In this document: positions 48,801-56,982 of the stretch, one piece after another
Layout of the letters: every line of letters starts with the position of its first letter
How positions within the stretch are numbered: the first letter of the stretch is position 1
Program-made: the position numbers and the translations under genes
The notes under the pieces: generated by a model
The model's database searches: none
The model's input: only the letters and a program-made list of their open reading frames with translations
What the model was told of the DNA's origin: nothing
Assembly: GCF_000758705.1 (NCBI RefSeq)
Contig: NZ_CP009287.1
Location: forward strand, 1,054,001-1,118,000
DNA: 64,000 nucleotides
Direction of reading: 5' to 3'
Source of the DNA: Paenibacillus graminis
GTDB taxonomy: Bacteria; Bacillota; Bacilli; Paenibacillales; Paenibacillaceae

Positions 48801-49208
48801 GGCAGGGAAAGAACGGCAGAAATGCCGTTGTTGAGGTACCACGCGGCAGATGGCAGGGAAAGAACGGTAGAAATGCCGTTGTTGAGGCGCGGCGCGGCAG
48901 ATGGCAGAGAAAGAACGGCAGAAATGCCGTTGTTGAGGCGTGGCGCGGTAGATAGCAGAGAAAGAACGGCAGAAATGCCGTTGTTGAGGCGCGGCGCGGT
49001 AGGTGGCAGGGAAAGAACGGCAGAAATACCGTTGTTGAGGCGCGGCGCGGTAGGTGGCAGGGAAAGAACGGCAGAAATGCCGTTGTTGAAGCTCCGTGCA
49101 GCAGATAGCAGAGAAAGAACGGCAGAAATGCCGTTGTTGAGGCGCGGCGCGGTAGGTGGCAGGGAAAGAACGGCAGAAATGCCGTTGTTGAGGCGCGGCG
49201 CGTACCTC
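48801..49208. repeat. Eight 51-bp tandem repeats, each with a GAAA-loop hairpin
   Basis: Eight consecutive 51-base units of the pattern GGCAGGGAAAGAACGGCAG then AAATGCCGTTGTTGAGGCG and a GC-rich tail. Each holds AACGGCA-GAAA-TGCCGTT, a 7-bp stem with a GNRA-type loop. The period is a multiple of three, so frames stay open on both strands (for example + strand RERTAEMPLLRRGA repeats), but no ribosome binding site or domain supports a gene. It lies between the beta-mannosidase terminator and a pseudogene. Confidence 0.92.
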
Positions 49209-49257
49209 TGATCCAGCCATATATGGTTGTTGAGTAAAATAAGAGGTATAAATACCT

Positions 49258-49530
49258 TTGAAAATTCCCGTCCATAAGCAGGCCACTGGGCCAAACGGTG
49301 TTATCGAATTCCCGGCGGCCGTGCTTCCGGCTAATTTTCTACTTTTGAGCGGTACGGCAAAAACGGCAGCCGCGCCTACTTGCCTGATCGGCGGAGTCAC
49401 CATTAAGTGGGGCGCCATTGCTGCCAAGTATTCGCATGACAATCACAATCTGCTGGTCGTGGGTCACGACCTGGAGGACATGGCTGTAGCGGCTAATACG
49501 GTGATTGCGGAACAAGGCGTGTCAAAAGCA
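49258..49530 (+). pseudogene. Remnant of adenine deaminase C-terminal region
   Basis: The frame encodes 'LIGGVTIKWGAIAAKYSHDNHNLLVVGHDLEDMAVAANTVIAEQG', here split as 'WGAIAAKYSHDNHNLLVVG' and 'HDLEDMAVAANTVIAEQG'. This resembles the C-terminal part of adenine deaminase (Ade), where an A(S)xxAHDSHN-(I/L)(I/V)VxGTxxEDM motif is conserved. The metal-binding N-terminal amidohydrolase domain is absent, no ribosome binding site precedes ATG 49258, and the sequence after ~49530 is non-coding repeat. It is best read as a decayed fragment; that it once was a full ade gene is inference. Confidence 0.65.
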
Positions 49531-49534
49531 GCAG

Positions 49535-49564
49535 TTGCACGAAATTCTGCTGTACAAAGTGCAA
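49535..49564. repeat. TTGCAC/GTGCAA inverted repeat
   Basis: TTGCAC GAAATTCTGCTGTACAAA GTGCAA forms a short hairpin just after the adenine deaminase remnant. It may belong to a dispersed intergenic repeat family, but only one copy is in the window. Confidence 0.4.
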
Positions 49565-49614
49565 TTGAATGCAGTAGCCGGCCTGATCCCGAAAGGGACC
49601 AAGCAAGCAGGTAA

Positions 49615-49850
49615 GTAGGCAGTAAGGTGTAGACAGTTGGGCAAGCAGTTAGTCAGGCAGGTGGGCAAGTAGTCAGGCAATTAGGCAGCAGGTAGGCTAG
49701 CTGACAAGTAGGCAAGTAGTCAAGGAGGTAGGCAGTTAAGCAGGTGGGCAAGTAGTCAGGCGGCCATCTCATAGCAGTGCTGCATGCAGCTGGCTGTCTG
49801 GCAAGTAGCTAGGCAGTTTGGCAGCCAGTCAGCCATCTCATAGCAGTGCA
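49615..49850. repeat. Degenerate low-complexity repeats
   Basis: Irregular units built from GGCAAGTAGTCAGGCAGGTA without a fixed period. GCCATCTCATAGCAGTGC occurs exactly twice (49763-49780 and 49832-49849). Stop codons interrupt all frames. No gene is seen. Confidence 0.7.
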
Positions 49851-49963
49851 GCCAGCCCTGTTCTCCTTGCTCTCCTTCAAGCAATCTTGCCCATAAAGTT
49901 TTGGCTTCCAGGACATATTGTATATAATGGAAGTATTTCTTGATTCCGGAGGAGGCGGTTGTG

Positions 49964-50491
49964 ATGGCAGAGATGGAGCGGGCGGAAAGCTCAGATTATG
50001 CGGACAACCCGGGGCAGCGAAAAAGTTCCGGGAAACGGAAAAAGCCAACTTTTATGCAAATCTACCTGATTGTGTTCCTGCTCGGGATTGCTGTATTCTG
50101 GGTAGGTTCTTTCATCCAGATGTTCAGTTCGTTTGAGGAACGGGTATCGGGCCGCATCAATCTGCAGGATATTACTTCTATTGAAATCATCCGCTCGTTG
50201 CCCTCAACAACTGACGAAGTGAAGGTCACAGTGACCGATCCTGCCAAAATTGCCGGCATCATGAATGCCTTTGCCGGTGTTAAATTGATGAGTTCTAATG
50301 CTTCCCACAATTTTAACAGAAGCTACTGGATCAGTATCATTGTAGGCAAATCTTTAAGGTTCGGCGTTCGCCTGGACAACCAGAAGTATATCTACATTAA
50401 TGACTTGGCCAGAAAAGATAAATACAGCAGCGGGTCTTTTAAAATTATCAATCATTATGACATACGGTCAATCGACAGCCTGTTCGACTGA
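49964..50491 (+). CDS. Membrane-anchored protein of unknown function
   Basis: 175 residues from ATG 49964, with GGAGGAGG 8 bases before. A charged N-terminal tail (KSSGKRKKP) precedes one membrane segment ('FMQIYLIVFLLGIAVFWVGSF', split as FMQIYLIVFL and LGIAVFWVGSF). The rest is an extracellular domain with alternating beta-like segments ('TSIEIIRSLPSTTDEVKVTV', 'YWISIIVGKSLRFGVRLDNQ', 'YIYINDLARKDKYSSGSFKI'). No motif is recognised with confidence; the layout resembles small Firmicute proteins carrying DUF5301-like domains. It precedes the CYTH gene by 86 bases, but that gene has its own promoter. Confidence 0.72.
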   Translation: MAEMERAESSDYADNPGQRKSSGKRKKPTFMQIYLIVFLLGIAVFWVGSFIQMFSSFEERVSGRINLQDITSIEIIRSLPSTTDEVKVTVTDPAKIAGIMNAFAGVKLMSSNASHNFNRSYWISIIVGKSLRFGVRLDNQKYIYINDLARKDKYSSGSFKIINHYDIRSIDSLFD

Positions 50492-50505
50492 GTGGGCGGA
50501 TTCCA

Positions 50506-50534
50506 TTGACTTGCAGATGCCCCGCGCCTATGAT
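50506..50534 (+). promoter_or_regulatory. Promoter of the CYTH-domain gene
   Basis: TTGACT at 50506-50511 and TATGAT at 50529-50534, spaced by 17 bases, 44 bases before the start codon. Confidence 0.65.
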
Positions 50535-50577
50535 GATTAATAATATAATTGTGAAACGCACAGAGGAGAGAGACAGC

Positions 50578-51072
50578 ATGGATATGGAGATTGAACGCAA
50601 GTTCCTGCTGCCGGAGTACCCGGAGCGGCTGATTCAGGAAGGCCGGGTGCAGGTGATTACGCGGCATAGCATTGACCAGACTTATCTGGCGATTGAGGAC
50701 GGGCAGGAGCTGAGAGTACGCAAGATCACTGACCTGGATTCGGGAGAGATTACGTATACCCACACCTTCAAGGATGGCAAAGGCATCAGCCGCAAGGAGA
50801 TTGAATATTCCATCTCTGAGGGATTATATAACCAGATGATCGAAGCCGTGAAGGCTGTGCCGCTGGTGAAGACACGCATTACCGGCATTTGGAACGGCGT
50901 GACCGTAGAGATTGACCTCTATACCCAGCTTGAGCTTGCCGTACTGGAGGTTGAATTTGATTCGCTGGAGGCAGCGGAGAGCTTTGTGGCCCCCGAATGG
51001 TTCGGCAAAGATGTCAGTGTAGAGAAGAAGTACAGCAACAAGACTGTCTGGAAAGAGCTGCAGAACAGATAA
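50578..51072 (+). CDS. CYTH domain protein (triphosphate tunnel metalloenzyme)
   Basis: 164 residues. The N-terminal 'MEIERKFLL' is the ExExK signature of CYTH enzymes, and the pattern of charged strands ('RVRKITDLDSGEITYTHTFK', 'EIEYSISEGLYNQMIEA') forms the tunnel that binds triphosphates and divalent metals. Bacterial members act on tripolyphosphate, thiamine triphosphate or inorganic polyphosphate, so the natural substrate is open. ATG 50578 is set by AGAGGAGA 8 bases before; an in-frame ATG at 50506 lies in the promoter. Confidence 0.9.
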   Translation: MDMEIERKFLLPEYPERLIQEGRVQVITRHSIDQTYLAIEDGQELRVRKITDLDSGEITYTHTFKDGKGISRKEIEYSISEGLYNQMIEAVKAVPLVKTRITGIWNGVTVEIDLYTQLELAVLEVEFDSLEAAESFVAPEWFGKDVSVEKKYSNKTVWKELQNR

Positions 51073-51256
51073 CGTGAAGCTGCCCTGCGGCATCCCATGG
51101 TTACGCAAAAAGTTAACATAGAAGTAACGGACTTTAACGCTTAAACGTGTTAATATAGAATGAGTTTAAGGCTTGGGCAGCGCGGCTTCATTTTCAGCAT
51201 ACCGGCCGGCCTATATGAGGGTTAACTACAGAGGGGTTCAGGAGGATGAGAGAGGT

Positions 51257-52645
51257 ATGGAGTATATAAGCACAAGAGGCAATGTAAAAGCTAAGGGCTT
51301 TATTGATACGGTTCTGATGGGGCTGGCCGATGACGGCGGGCTGATGGTGCCCTTCCAGATTCCGGTGATCTCCCCCGAGAAGCTGGCGGAATGGCGGAGC
51401 CTGAGCTTTCAGGAGCTGTTCCTTGAAATTTTCTCTTACTATACCAATGATGAAATTCCCTACGATGCACTAAAGGAAATGGTCTACACCAGCTACAGCA
51501 ATTTCCGTGCGCCGGAAGTGACGCCACTGCACAAAGTGAATAATTCCTTGTATGTACTGGAACTGTTCCACGGGCCAACCTTTGCCTTCAAGGATGTGGC
51601 ACTGCAGTTCATGGGCGAGTTGTATTCCTACATTGCTAAAGTGCGGGGCGAAATCATCCATATTCTAGGAGCGACCTCAGGCGATACGGGAGCGGCGGCG
51701 ATCCAGGGTGTACGCGGCAAGGAAGGGATCAAGATCTGTATTCTCCATCCGCACGGCAAGGTCAGCAAGGTGCAGGAGCTGCAAATGACAACCGTGGACG
51801 ACAGCAATGTGCTGAATCTGTCCGTTGAGGGCAACTTCGATGATTGCCAGAAGGTGATTAAGGAACTGTTCGCCGATCTGGACTTTAAGGGCAAATATCA
51901 TCTGCGGGCGATCAACTCGATTAACTTCGTGCGCATTCTGGCGCAGACGGTCTATTATTTCTATGCCTATCTGCAAATTGAAGGCAGTGATGAGAAGAAG
52001 ATCAACATCAGTGTGCCATCCGGCAACTTCGGCAACATTTTCTCCGGTTATTTGGCGAAAAAGATGGGATTGCCGGTCAACAAGCTAATTATCGCCACGA
52101 ATGAAAACAATATCCTGGAACGGTTCGTGAACACTGGTGAATATAAGCCGGGAAGCTTCACGAGCACTTACAGTCCTTCGATGGATATACAGGTAGCCAG
52201 CAACTTTGAACGGTACCTCTATTACCTGGTGGGCGAGGATGCGGAGAAGCTCTCTGCCTATATGTCCAAGCTGCAGACCGAAGGGAAGATTACTATCGCC
52301 GGAGAAGCGCTGCAGCAGGTGCAGGCTGATTTTGCCGCACTGGGTGTGAAGAACCAGCAGTGTCTGGATACGATCGGGAAGTATAATGAAGAGTATGATT
52401 ACCTGCTCGACCCGCATACGGCCTGCGGTATTGCAGCATACGAGCAGTTTAACGGCGCAGGGGAAACGGCCATTACTTTTGCGACAGCCCATCCGGCCAA
52501 ATTTGACGAGTCCATTGCCTTGGTTGGTATCAAGCAGGAGTTTCCGGAGCAGATCGCGGCCTTGTTCTCTTTGCCTCAGCACCAGACTGTAGTGGAGCAT
52601 GATAAAGATGTGATTGTACGCGAGCTGCAGGCCTTTTACGAATAG
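51257..52645 (+). CDS. thrC: Threonine synthase
   Basis: Converts O-phosphohomoserine to threonine with pyridoxal phosphate. 462 residues, of the longer clade (like E. coli and yeast ThrC). 'MEYISTRGNVKAKGFIDTVL' is the usual start of that clade; 'HGPTFAFKDVALQFMG' carries the PLP Lys112; 'LGATSGDTGAAAIQG' binds the phosphate. ATG 51257 follows GGAGGATGAGAGAGGT; earlier in-frame codons precede the ribosome binding site. hom and thrB are not adjacent, and no T-box leader is recognised in the 184 bases before the gene. A strong terminator follows. Confidence 0.95.
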   Translation: MEYISTRGNVKAKGFIDTVLMGLADDGGLMVPFQIPVISPEKLAEWRSLSFQELFLEIFSYYTNDEIPYDALKEMVYTSYSNFRAPEVTPLHKVNNSLYVLELFHGPTFAFKDVALQFMGELYSYIAKVRGEIIHILGATSGDTGAAAIQGVRGKEGIKICILHPHGKVSKVQELQMTTVDDSNVLNLSVEGNFDDCQKVIKELFADLDFKGKYHLRAINSINFVRILAQTVYYFYAYLQIEGSDEKKINISVPSGNFGNIFSGYLAKKMGLPVNKLIIATNENNILERFVNTGEYKPGSFTSTYSPSMDIQVASNFERYLYYLVGEDAEKLSAYMSKLQTEGKITIAGEALQQVQADFAALGVKNQQCLDTIGKYNEEYDYLLDPHTACGIAAYEQFNGAGETAITFATAHPAKFDESIALVGIKQEFPEQIAALFSLPQHQTVVEHDKDVIVRELQAFYE

Positions 52646-52687
52646 TACAGTCTCCCGGCTGTTTTCTGCAAGCTTCCTCATATTGTA

Positions 52688-52724
52688 ACAGCCCCCGTTC
52701 TTGGGAGAGAACGGGGGCTGTTTG
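52688..52724. terminator. Terminator after thrC
   Basis: ACAGCCCCCGTTCT and AGAACGGGGGCTGT form a 14-bp stem followed by TTTGG. It could also end transcripts of the convergent PucR gene. Confidence 0.88.
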
Positions 52725-52740
52725 GCGTAAACAGGCATCT

Positions 52741-54024
52741 TCACGGCATCGGTAAGGAGGAGGTGTTCTGCCGCTTCCGGGCTTTTTGGCAATAGTCCGC
52801 GATTTTGTAAGAAATATAATAGCCCAGCATTTTTTCGGAGTCGGAGAAGGGGGTTTCAAGCAGTCTGCTGATATGATCCAGCTTGTATCTGAGGGTATTC
52901 CTGTGTATATACAGTTCTTCGGCAGTGAGCTGCATGTTGCGGTTATTTTTGAGATAGACAAAGAAGGTATGGTACAGGTTGGATTGATGGGCAGCATCAT
53001 ATTCCTGCAGCTTCAGCAGCTCGGGATCGCGGTAGCCGGGTTCCTCCATAGACAGGGCATCGGCAGAAAGCAGCTCGTAGAGATGGATATCGGAGTAGAA
53101 AGTCAAATGCTGCCCGGGGCAGAGGATGCCACCGATCCGGATCGCGCTTAGGGACTGGAGAAAATGTGTTCTGCACTGGGGAAGACTGGAGAATTTGCTG
53201 CTGACCCCAAGCATGATTCCGGACTGGGCCAAAAATTCCCGCAGATGGGCAGGGATATGCTCTTTGGACAGAACCCCGTCATGGATCATCACAATATGTC
53301 CCTCATAATAGGTGAAAGGGCTGCCGGGAAACAGCTGTTGTAAACGCTCTCTTAAAAAGTCGTCATAATGTCCTGAACCCTCATAGCGGGAAAGGTCGAA
53401 CAGCAGCACAAGCAGATGCTGGCCAAACCTCAAGCCTGCGCTTTTCATCCTGTCCCGGATGACATGGCTGTCCTGAAACTGCTGATCCAGCAGTGCGCAG
53501 ATGAAATCCTCCACCTTCATATTCCTAGTGTTGCGGTAGTAGCTGTTCTTGCCCATCTCTTCCCCCAGGATGGTGGCGGCAATGGCCAGCAGTTCCTTGT
53601 CTTGGGGACGGAGAGGATGCTTGCAGCCAAGAAGCAGCACGTTGCCGATCGGTTTGCTGCCAACTTTGATCTTGGAGATCAGCTTGGTGTTTGCGGTTTC
53701 CTCGCAAGTGACTTCATAAGATTCGTCGGTCTGCTTTCCCCGCCGGACACTGTCCAGCTTGTTCACAGCGGCAATAAAGTCGTAAGAGCAGTAACCCTTG
53801 CGGATATTCTCGCTCCATAAGTAATCGGTAATCTCATCCGGGTCAGAGTGGGCCACAATTTTGAAGCTGGAATCAAATACAATGACGGGATTGCGCAGGA
53901 GTGCTGCAGCGGTCTGTACGATAGCGGACAAGCCTGCGCCTGAAATGTAAGCCGTGAATAAGGATGCGGTGTAATGCTCCATTTCGATCTTGTCTGGCCG
54001 CAGTTCATCTAGAGAAACATCCAT
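52741..54024 (-). CDS. PucR/CdaR-type transcriptional regulator
   Basis: 427 residues from ATG 54024 (AAGGGTG upstream). The middle part looks like a GAF-like sensor ('ALLRNPVIVFDSSFKIVAHS'). The C-terminal ~60 residues are the PucR helix-turn-helix: 'YHTFFVYLKNNRNMQLTAEE' and 'LYIHRNTLRYKLDHISRLLE'. Members usually activate adjacent catabolic genes upon binding a pathway compound. The gene is divergent from the three-gene oxidoreductase/decarboxylase operon, which is its likely target. Ligand unknown. Confidence 0.9.
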   Translation of the reverse strand: MDVSLDELRPDKIEMEHYTASLFTAYISGAGLSAIVQTAAALLRNPVIVFDSSFKIVAHSDPDEITDYLWSENIRKGYCSYDFIAAVNKLDSVRRGKQTDESYEVTCEETANTKLISKIKVGSKPIGNVLLLGCKHPLRPQDKELLAIAATILGEEMGKNSYYRNTRNMKVEDFICALLDQQFQDSHVIRDRMKSAGLRFGQHLLVLLFDLSRYEGSGHYDDFLRERLQQLFPGSPFTYYEGHIVMIHDGVLSKEHIPAHLREFLAQSGIMLGVSSKFSSLPQCRTHFLQSLSAIRIGGILCPGQHLTFYSDIHLYELLSADALSMEEPGYRDPELLKLQEYDAAHQSNLYHTFFVYLKNNRNMQLTAEELYIHRNTLRYKLDHISRLLETPFSDSEKMLGYYISYKIADYCQKARKRQNTSSLPMP

Positions 54025-54155
54025 GGGGATCACCCTTTTTGAGGAGTTTTTTTTATCATAGTGCACAATGCACTAGAAAGAAGTGATTTTTGGCTCTTGT
54101 TCATATATTCACAAAGTTTCGGAGGGCTTACACTGATGGTGGAGGTGCTAAGCAG

Positions 54156-56096
54156 ATGAAATACGAGAAACTGATGGCCGCAGGGAAAATTGGCCGCCTT
54201 GAGCTTAAGAACAGAATTGTCATGCCGGCTATGGGCACATCCCTGGCAGCGGCCAGCGGAGAAGCTTCGGATGAAATGATTGCTTTCTATGAGGAGCGTG
54301 CAGCAGGAGGCTGCGGCCTGATCATTACTGAAATTACCCGGGTGGACAATGAGACAGGGGTGGGCACACCTAACCAATTGAACGCAAGCGATCTGCTATT
54401 TGTTCCGCGGTTGGAGAAGCTGGCCAGGGCGGTCCATCGTCATGACAGCAAAATATTTCTCCAGCTCCAGCATCCGGGCCGGCAAAACCACGGGCGGCTG
54501 ATCGGCGGCAGGCAGATCGTTGCTCCAAGTGCGGTGATGTCCTCGGCAATCGGAGAAATGCCCCGGGAGCTGTCGGCCCAAGAGGTAGAAGAACTGGTGC
54601 GGAAATTTGTTTTTGCAGCCCACATAGCCAAAACTGCGGGTATAGATGGAGTCGAAATCCATGGCGCTCACGGGTATCTGGTCGGACAGTTCCTAAGTCC
54701 GCTTACGAATTTGAGAACCGATAAATACGGTGGTTCGCTTGAGGGCAGAATGTTGTTCCTGACGGAGATTGTGCTCGGCATCAAGCAGGCCTGCGGGGCG
54801 GGGTTCCCGGTCTCTGTCCGCATTGACGGCGATGAGTTTGTTCCGGGAGGCATTACGCTGGATGAAGCGCTTGAAACCGCGAAACACCTGGAGAGCCTGG
54901 GTGTGGATTGCATAAATGTAAGCAGCGGCACTTATGAATCATCGAATACGATTATTGAGCCGATTTCCTATCCGCAAGGGTGGAAAAAACATCTCGCCGC
55001 AGCCATGAAGCAGGCCGTTCGAATTCCGGTGATCGCCTGCGATGTCATCCGCAAGCCTGAATTCGCGGAAAGTCTGCTCCAGGAAGGAAACACGGATTTT
55101 GTCGCAGTCGGCAGAGCCCAATTGGCCGATCCGGAATGGGGCAACAAAGCGGCAGCGGGAAAGGAATCCGGGATCAGAACTTGCATTTCCTGCCTGTACT
55201 GCATCCAGGAAGTGATGGAGTGCAAGGTCATCAAGTGTGCCGTCAATGCCAGAGCCGGCCGGGAGCTTGAATTTGCGGAACCGGCAAAGGACGGGGGAAG
55301 CAGAGCGGTGGCTGTAATCGGCGGCGGACCTGCGGGCATGGAGGCTGCGCGGATTCTGGCGCAGCGGGAATTCAAGCCGGTGCTGTTTGAAGCCAGGGAT
55401 GTGCTCGGAGGCAGTGTAGAGCTGGGGAGCCGCCCGCCGCTGAAGGAGAAGCTGAACTGGTTCATCGACAATATGCAGCATCAGCTGGAGCAGTTGGAAG
55501 TTGATATCCGGCTCTCTACGAAGCCTACGCTGGACCAATTGAAGGAGCTTGAACCATATGCGGTAGTGGTGGCTACCGGGGCGCAGCCGGTTATACCAGC
55601 TATTCCTGGAGTGAATAAGGCGGCGGTCTGTACGGTTGTTGATGTTCTTGGTGGTAATGCTGTGATCAGCAGCCAGCGGGCCGTTGTGATCGGCTCCGGC
55701 ATGACCGGCCTGGAAACCGCCGAATACCTTGTGGACAGGGGGAACCGGGTTACGATAGTGGAGATGCAGCCGCGGATCGGCCCGGATGCCTATCTCCCGA
55801 ATCTGATCGACATCGTTACCCGGCTGAAAAAGTCCGGTGTCGAGCTGCTCGCTTCAACGAAGCTGGTAGAAGTGAAGGACGGATCTGTCGTGCTTGAGAA
55901 TACCTCCACGGGCGAAGTCACGGAGAGAGAAGCCGATGCCGTGGTTCTGTCCATTGGAGTTACGCCGGAATCTTCCTTCACGGAAGAGCTTAAGCAGGCT
56001 TTGCCGAATGTGAAGGTGATTGGCGATGCCGGCAAGCCCGGCAGAATCGGGCAGGCGATTCAAACCGGCTTCGAAACGGCTTATATGCTGCGTTGA
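54156..56096 (+). CDS. FMN/FAD iron-sulfur oxidoreductase, old yellow enzyme/2,4-dienoyl-CoA reductase type
   Basis: 646 residues in the two-part layout of 2,4-dienoyl-CoA reductase, 2-enoate reductase and BaiCD. Residues 1-~340 form an FMN TIM barrel ('KIGRLELKNRIVMPAMGT', 'HGAHGYLVGQFLSPLTNLRT', 'VAVGRAQLADPEWGNKAA'). A cysteine cluster ('RTCISCLYCIQEVMECKVIK') should bind a 4Fe-4S centre. The C-terminal half has two dinucleotide folds, 'VAVIGGGPAGMEAARIL' and 'VVIGSGMTGLETAEYL', for FAD and NAD(P)H. It would reduce an activated C=C bond. ATG 54156 has GGAGGT 9 bases upstream. First gene of a three-gene operon; substrate unknown. Confidence 0.92.
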   Translation: MKYEKLMAAGKIGRLELKNRIVMPAMGTSLAAASGEASDEMIAFYEERAAGGCGLIITEITRVDNETGVGTPNQLNASDLLFVPRLEKLARAVHRHDSKIFLQLQHPGRQNHGRLIGGRQIVAPSAVMSSAIGEMPRELSAQEVEELVRKFVFAAHIAKTAGIDGVEIHGAHGYLVGQFLSPLTNLRTDKYGGSLEGRMLFLTEIVLGIKQACGAGFPVSVRIDGDEFVPGGITLDEALETAKHLESLGVDCINVSSGTYESSNTIIEPISYPQGWKKHLAAAMKQAVRIPVIACDVIRKPEFAESLLQEGNTDFVAVGRAQLADPEWGNKAAAGKESGIRTCISCLYCIQEVMECKVIKCAVNARAGRELEFAEPAKDGGSRAVAVIGGGPAGMEAARILAQREFKPVLFEARDVLGGSVELGSRPPLKEKLNWFIDNMQHQLEQLEVDIRLSTKPTLDQLKELEPYAVVVATGAQPVIPAIPGVNKAAVCTVVDVLGGNAVISSQRAVVIGSGMTGLETAEYLVDRGNRVTIVEMQPRIGPDAYLPNLIDIVTRLKKSGVELLASTKLVEVKDGSVVLENTSTGEVTEREADAVVLSIGVTPESSFTEELKQALPNVKVIGDAGKPGRIGQAIQTGFETAYMLR

Positions 56097-56119
56097 TACC
56101 AATTTGAGGAGGTACAGTC

Positions 56120-56929
56120 ATGGGGAGTTTTGTGAAAAGGTTCACGGATATCCAGAAGTATGGAGGCAAACCGACCACTTTTTATGATGCGGAGATGCTG
56201 ACACTGTATTGGGAAACGAAGCCTGAGATCATCGCGCGTCTGCTGCCGAAGCCGCTGAAGCCTGCCAGCCGGCCGCTGGTTAACGCTTTTGTAGCCAATT
56301 ATCCGGCGACGAACTTTTGTCCGCCTTACCGCGAAGCCGGATTGTTCGTGCTGGCGGACTATAACGGCCAATTGGGCAACTATTGCCTGTCGATGCCGAT
56401 TACGAGTGATATCGGCATGGCAATGGGCCGGGAAGTCTGCGGCCTGCCCAAGAAAATGGCTGATATCTCCCTGAACAATGCAGAAGGCTTCATGGGCGGG
56501 ACGATCAGCCGGCACGGCATTGATTTTGTCAGCATGGAGGCGCGTATAGAGGACAGGTTCAATGACAGTGCAGCCGGGGAAATCCTGGACGAATATTATG
56601 GCAAAGACATTCCGCTGTACAACATCAAATATGCCAACGCCATTGACGGAAGCGGCTTTGATCTGCTGCCAATGCTGGTTACACAACGCCTGGTCAGCGA
56701 CGTCAAGGTCTATAAGGCGGCTGAGGCTGCGATTACGTTCCAGGATTCCCCGCATGATCCTTGGAGCGAGCTTGAAGTCGTCAATATGCTGGGAGCCGTT
56801 TATACCGTAAGTACAAATGTGCTCGAAAAAGGCAGGGTGCTGGAACCGCTGAATCCGATGGAGTTTCTGCCTTACTGCTATCTCCGCTGGGACTGGTGGG
56901 AGAATAAGCTGCAGTCCGGGGCGTTGTGA
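56120..56929 (+). CDS. Acetoacetate decarboxylase family protein
   Basis: 269 residues, close to the 244-260 of known acetoacetate decarboxylases. The active-site Lys pair is present: 'GREVCGLPKKMADISL' has Lys111-Lys112, matching the Lys115-Lys116 pair of the Clostridium enzyme, where the first forms the Schiff base. The catalytic-type Arg/Glu occurs in 'PPYREAGLFVLADYNGQLGN'. It may decarboxylate a beta-keto acid, or be a family member with aldolase/dehydratase activity. ATG 56120 follows GAGGAGGT. It is 23 bases after the reductase gene and 53 before the SDR gene. Confidence 0.88.
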   Translation: MGSFVKRFTDIQKYGGKPTTFYDAEMLTLYWETKPEIIARLLPKPLKPASRPLVNAFVANYPATNFCPPYREAGLFVLADYNGQLGNYCLSMPITSDIGMAMGREVCGLPKKMADISLNNAEGFMGGTISRHGIDFVSMEARIEDRFNDSAAGEILDEYYGKDIPLYNIKYANAIDGSGFDLLPMLVTQRLVSDVKVYKAAEAAITFQDSPHDPWSELEVVNMLGAVYTVSTNVLEKGRVLEPLNPMEFLPYCYLRWDWWENKLQSGAL

Positions 56930-56982
56930 ACGAGGTAATCCCATGAAGGGGATGCTAACAACATTTATTAGGAGGCTAGACT

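Noticed and set aside
48726..49211. 161-codon ORF through the 51-bp repeats (and similar ORFs on the other strand)
   Set aside because: The repeat length is a multiple of three, so several frames stay open at once. There is no ribosome binding site and no domain; treated as non-coding repeat.
51073..51256. T-box leader before thrC
   Set aside because: No conserved T-box sequence or terminator/antiterminator pair is visible in the 184 bases.
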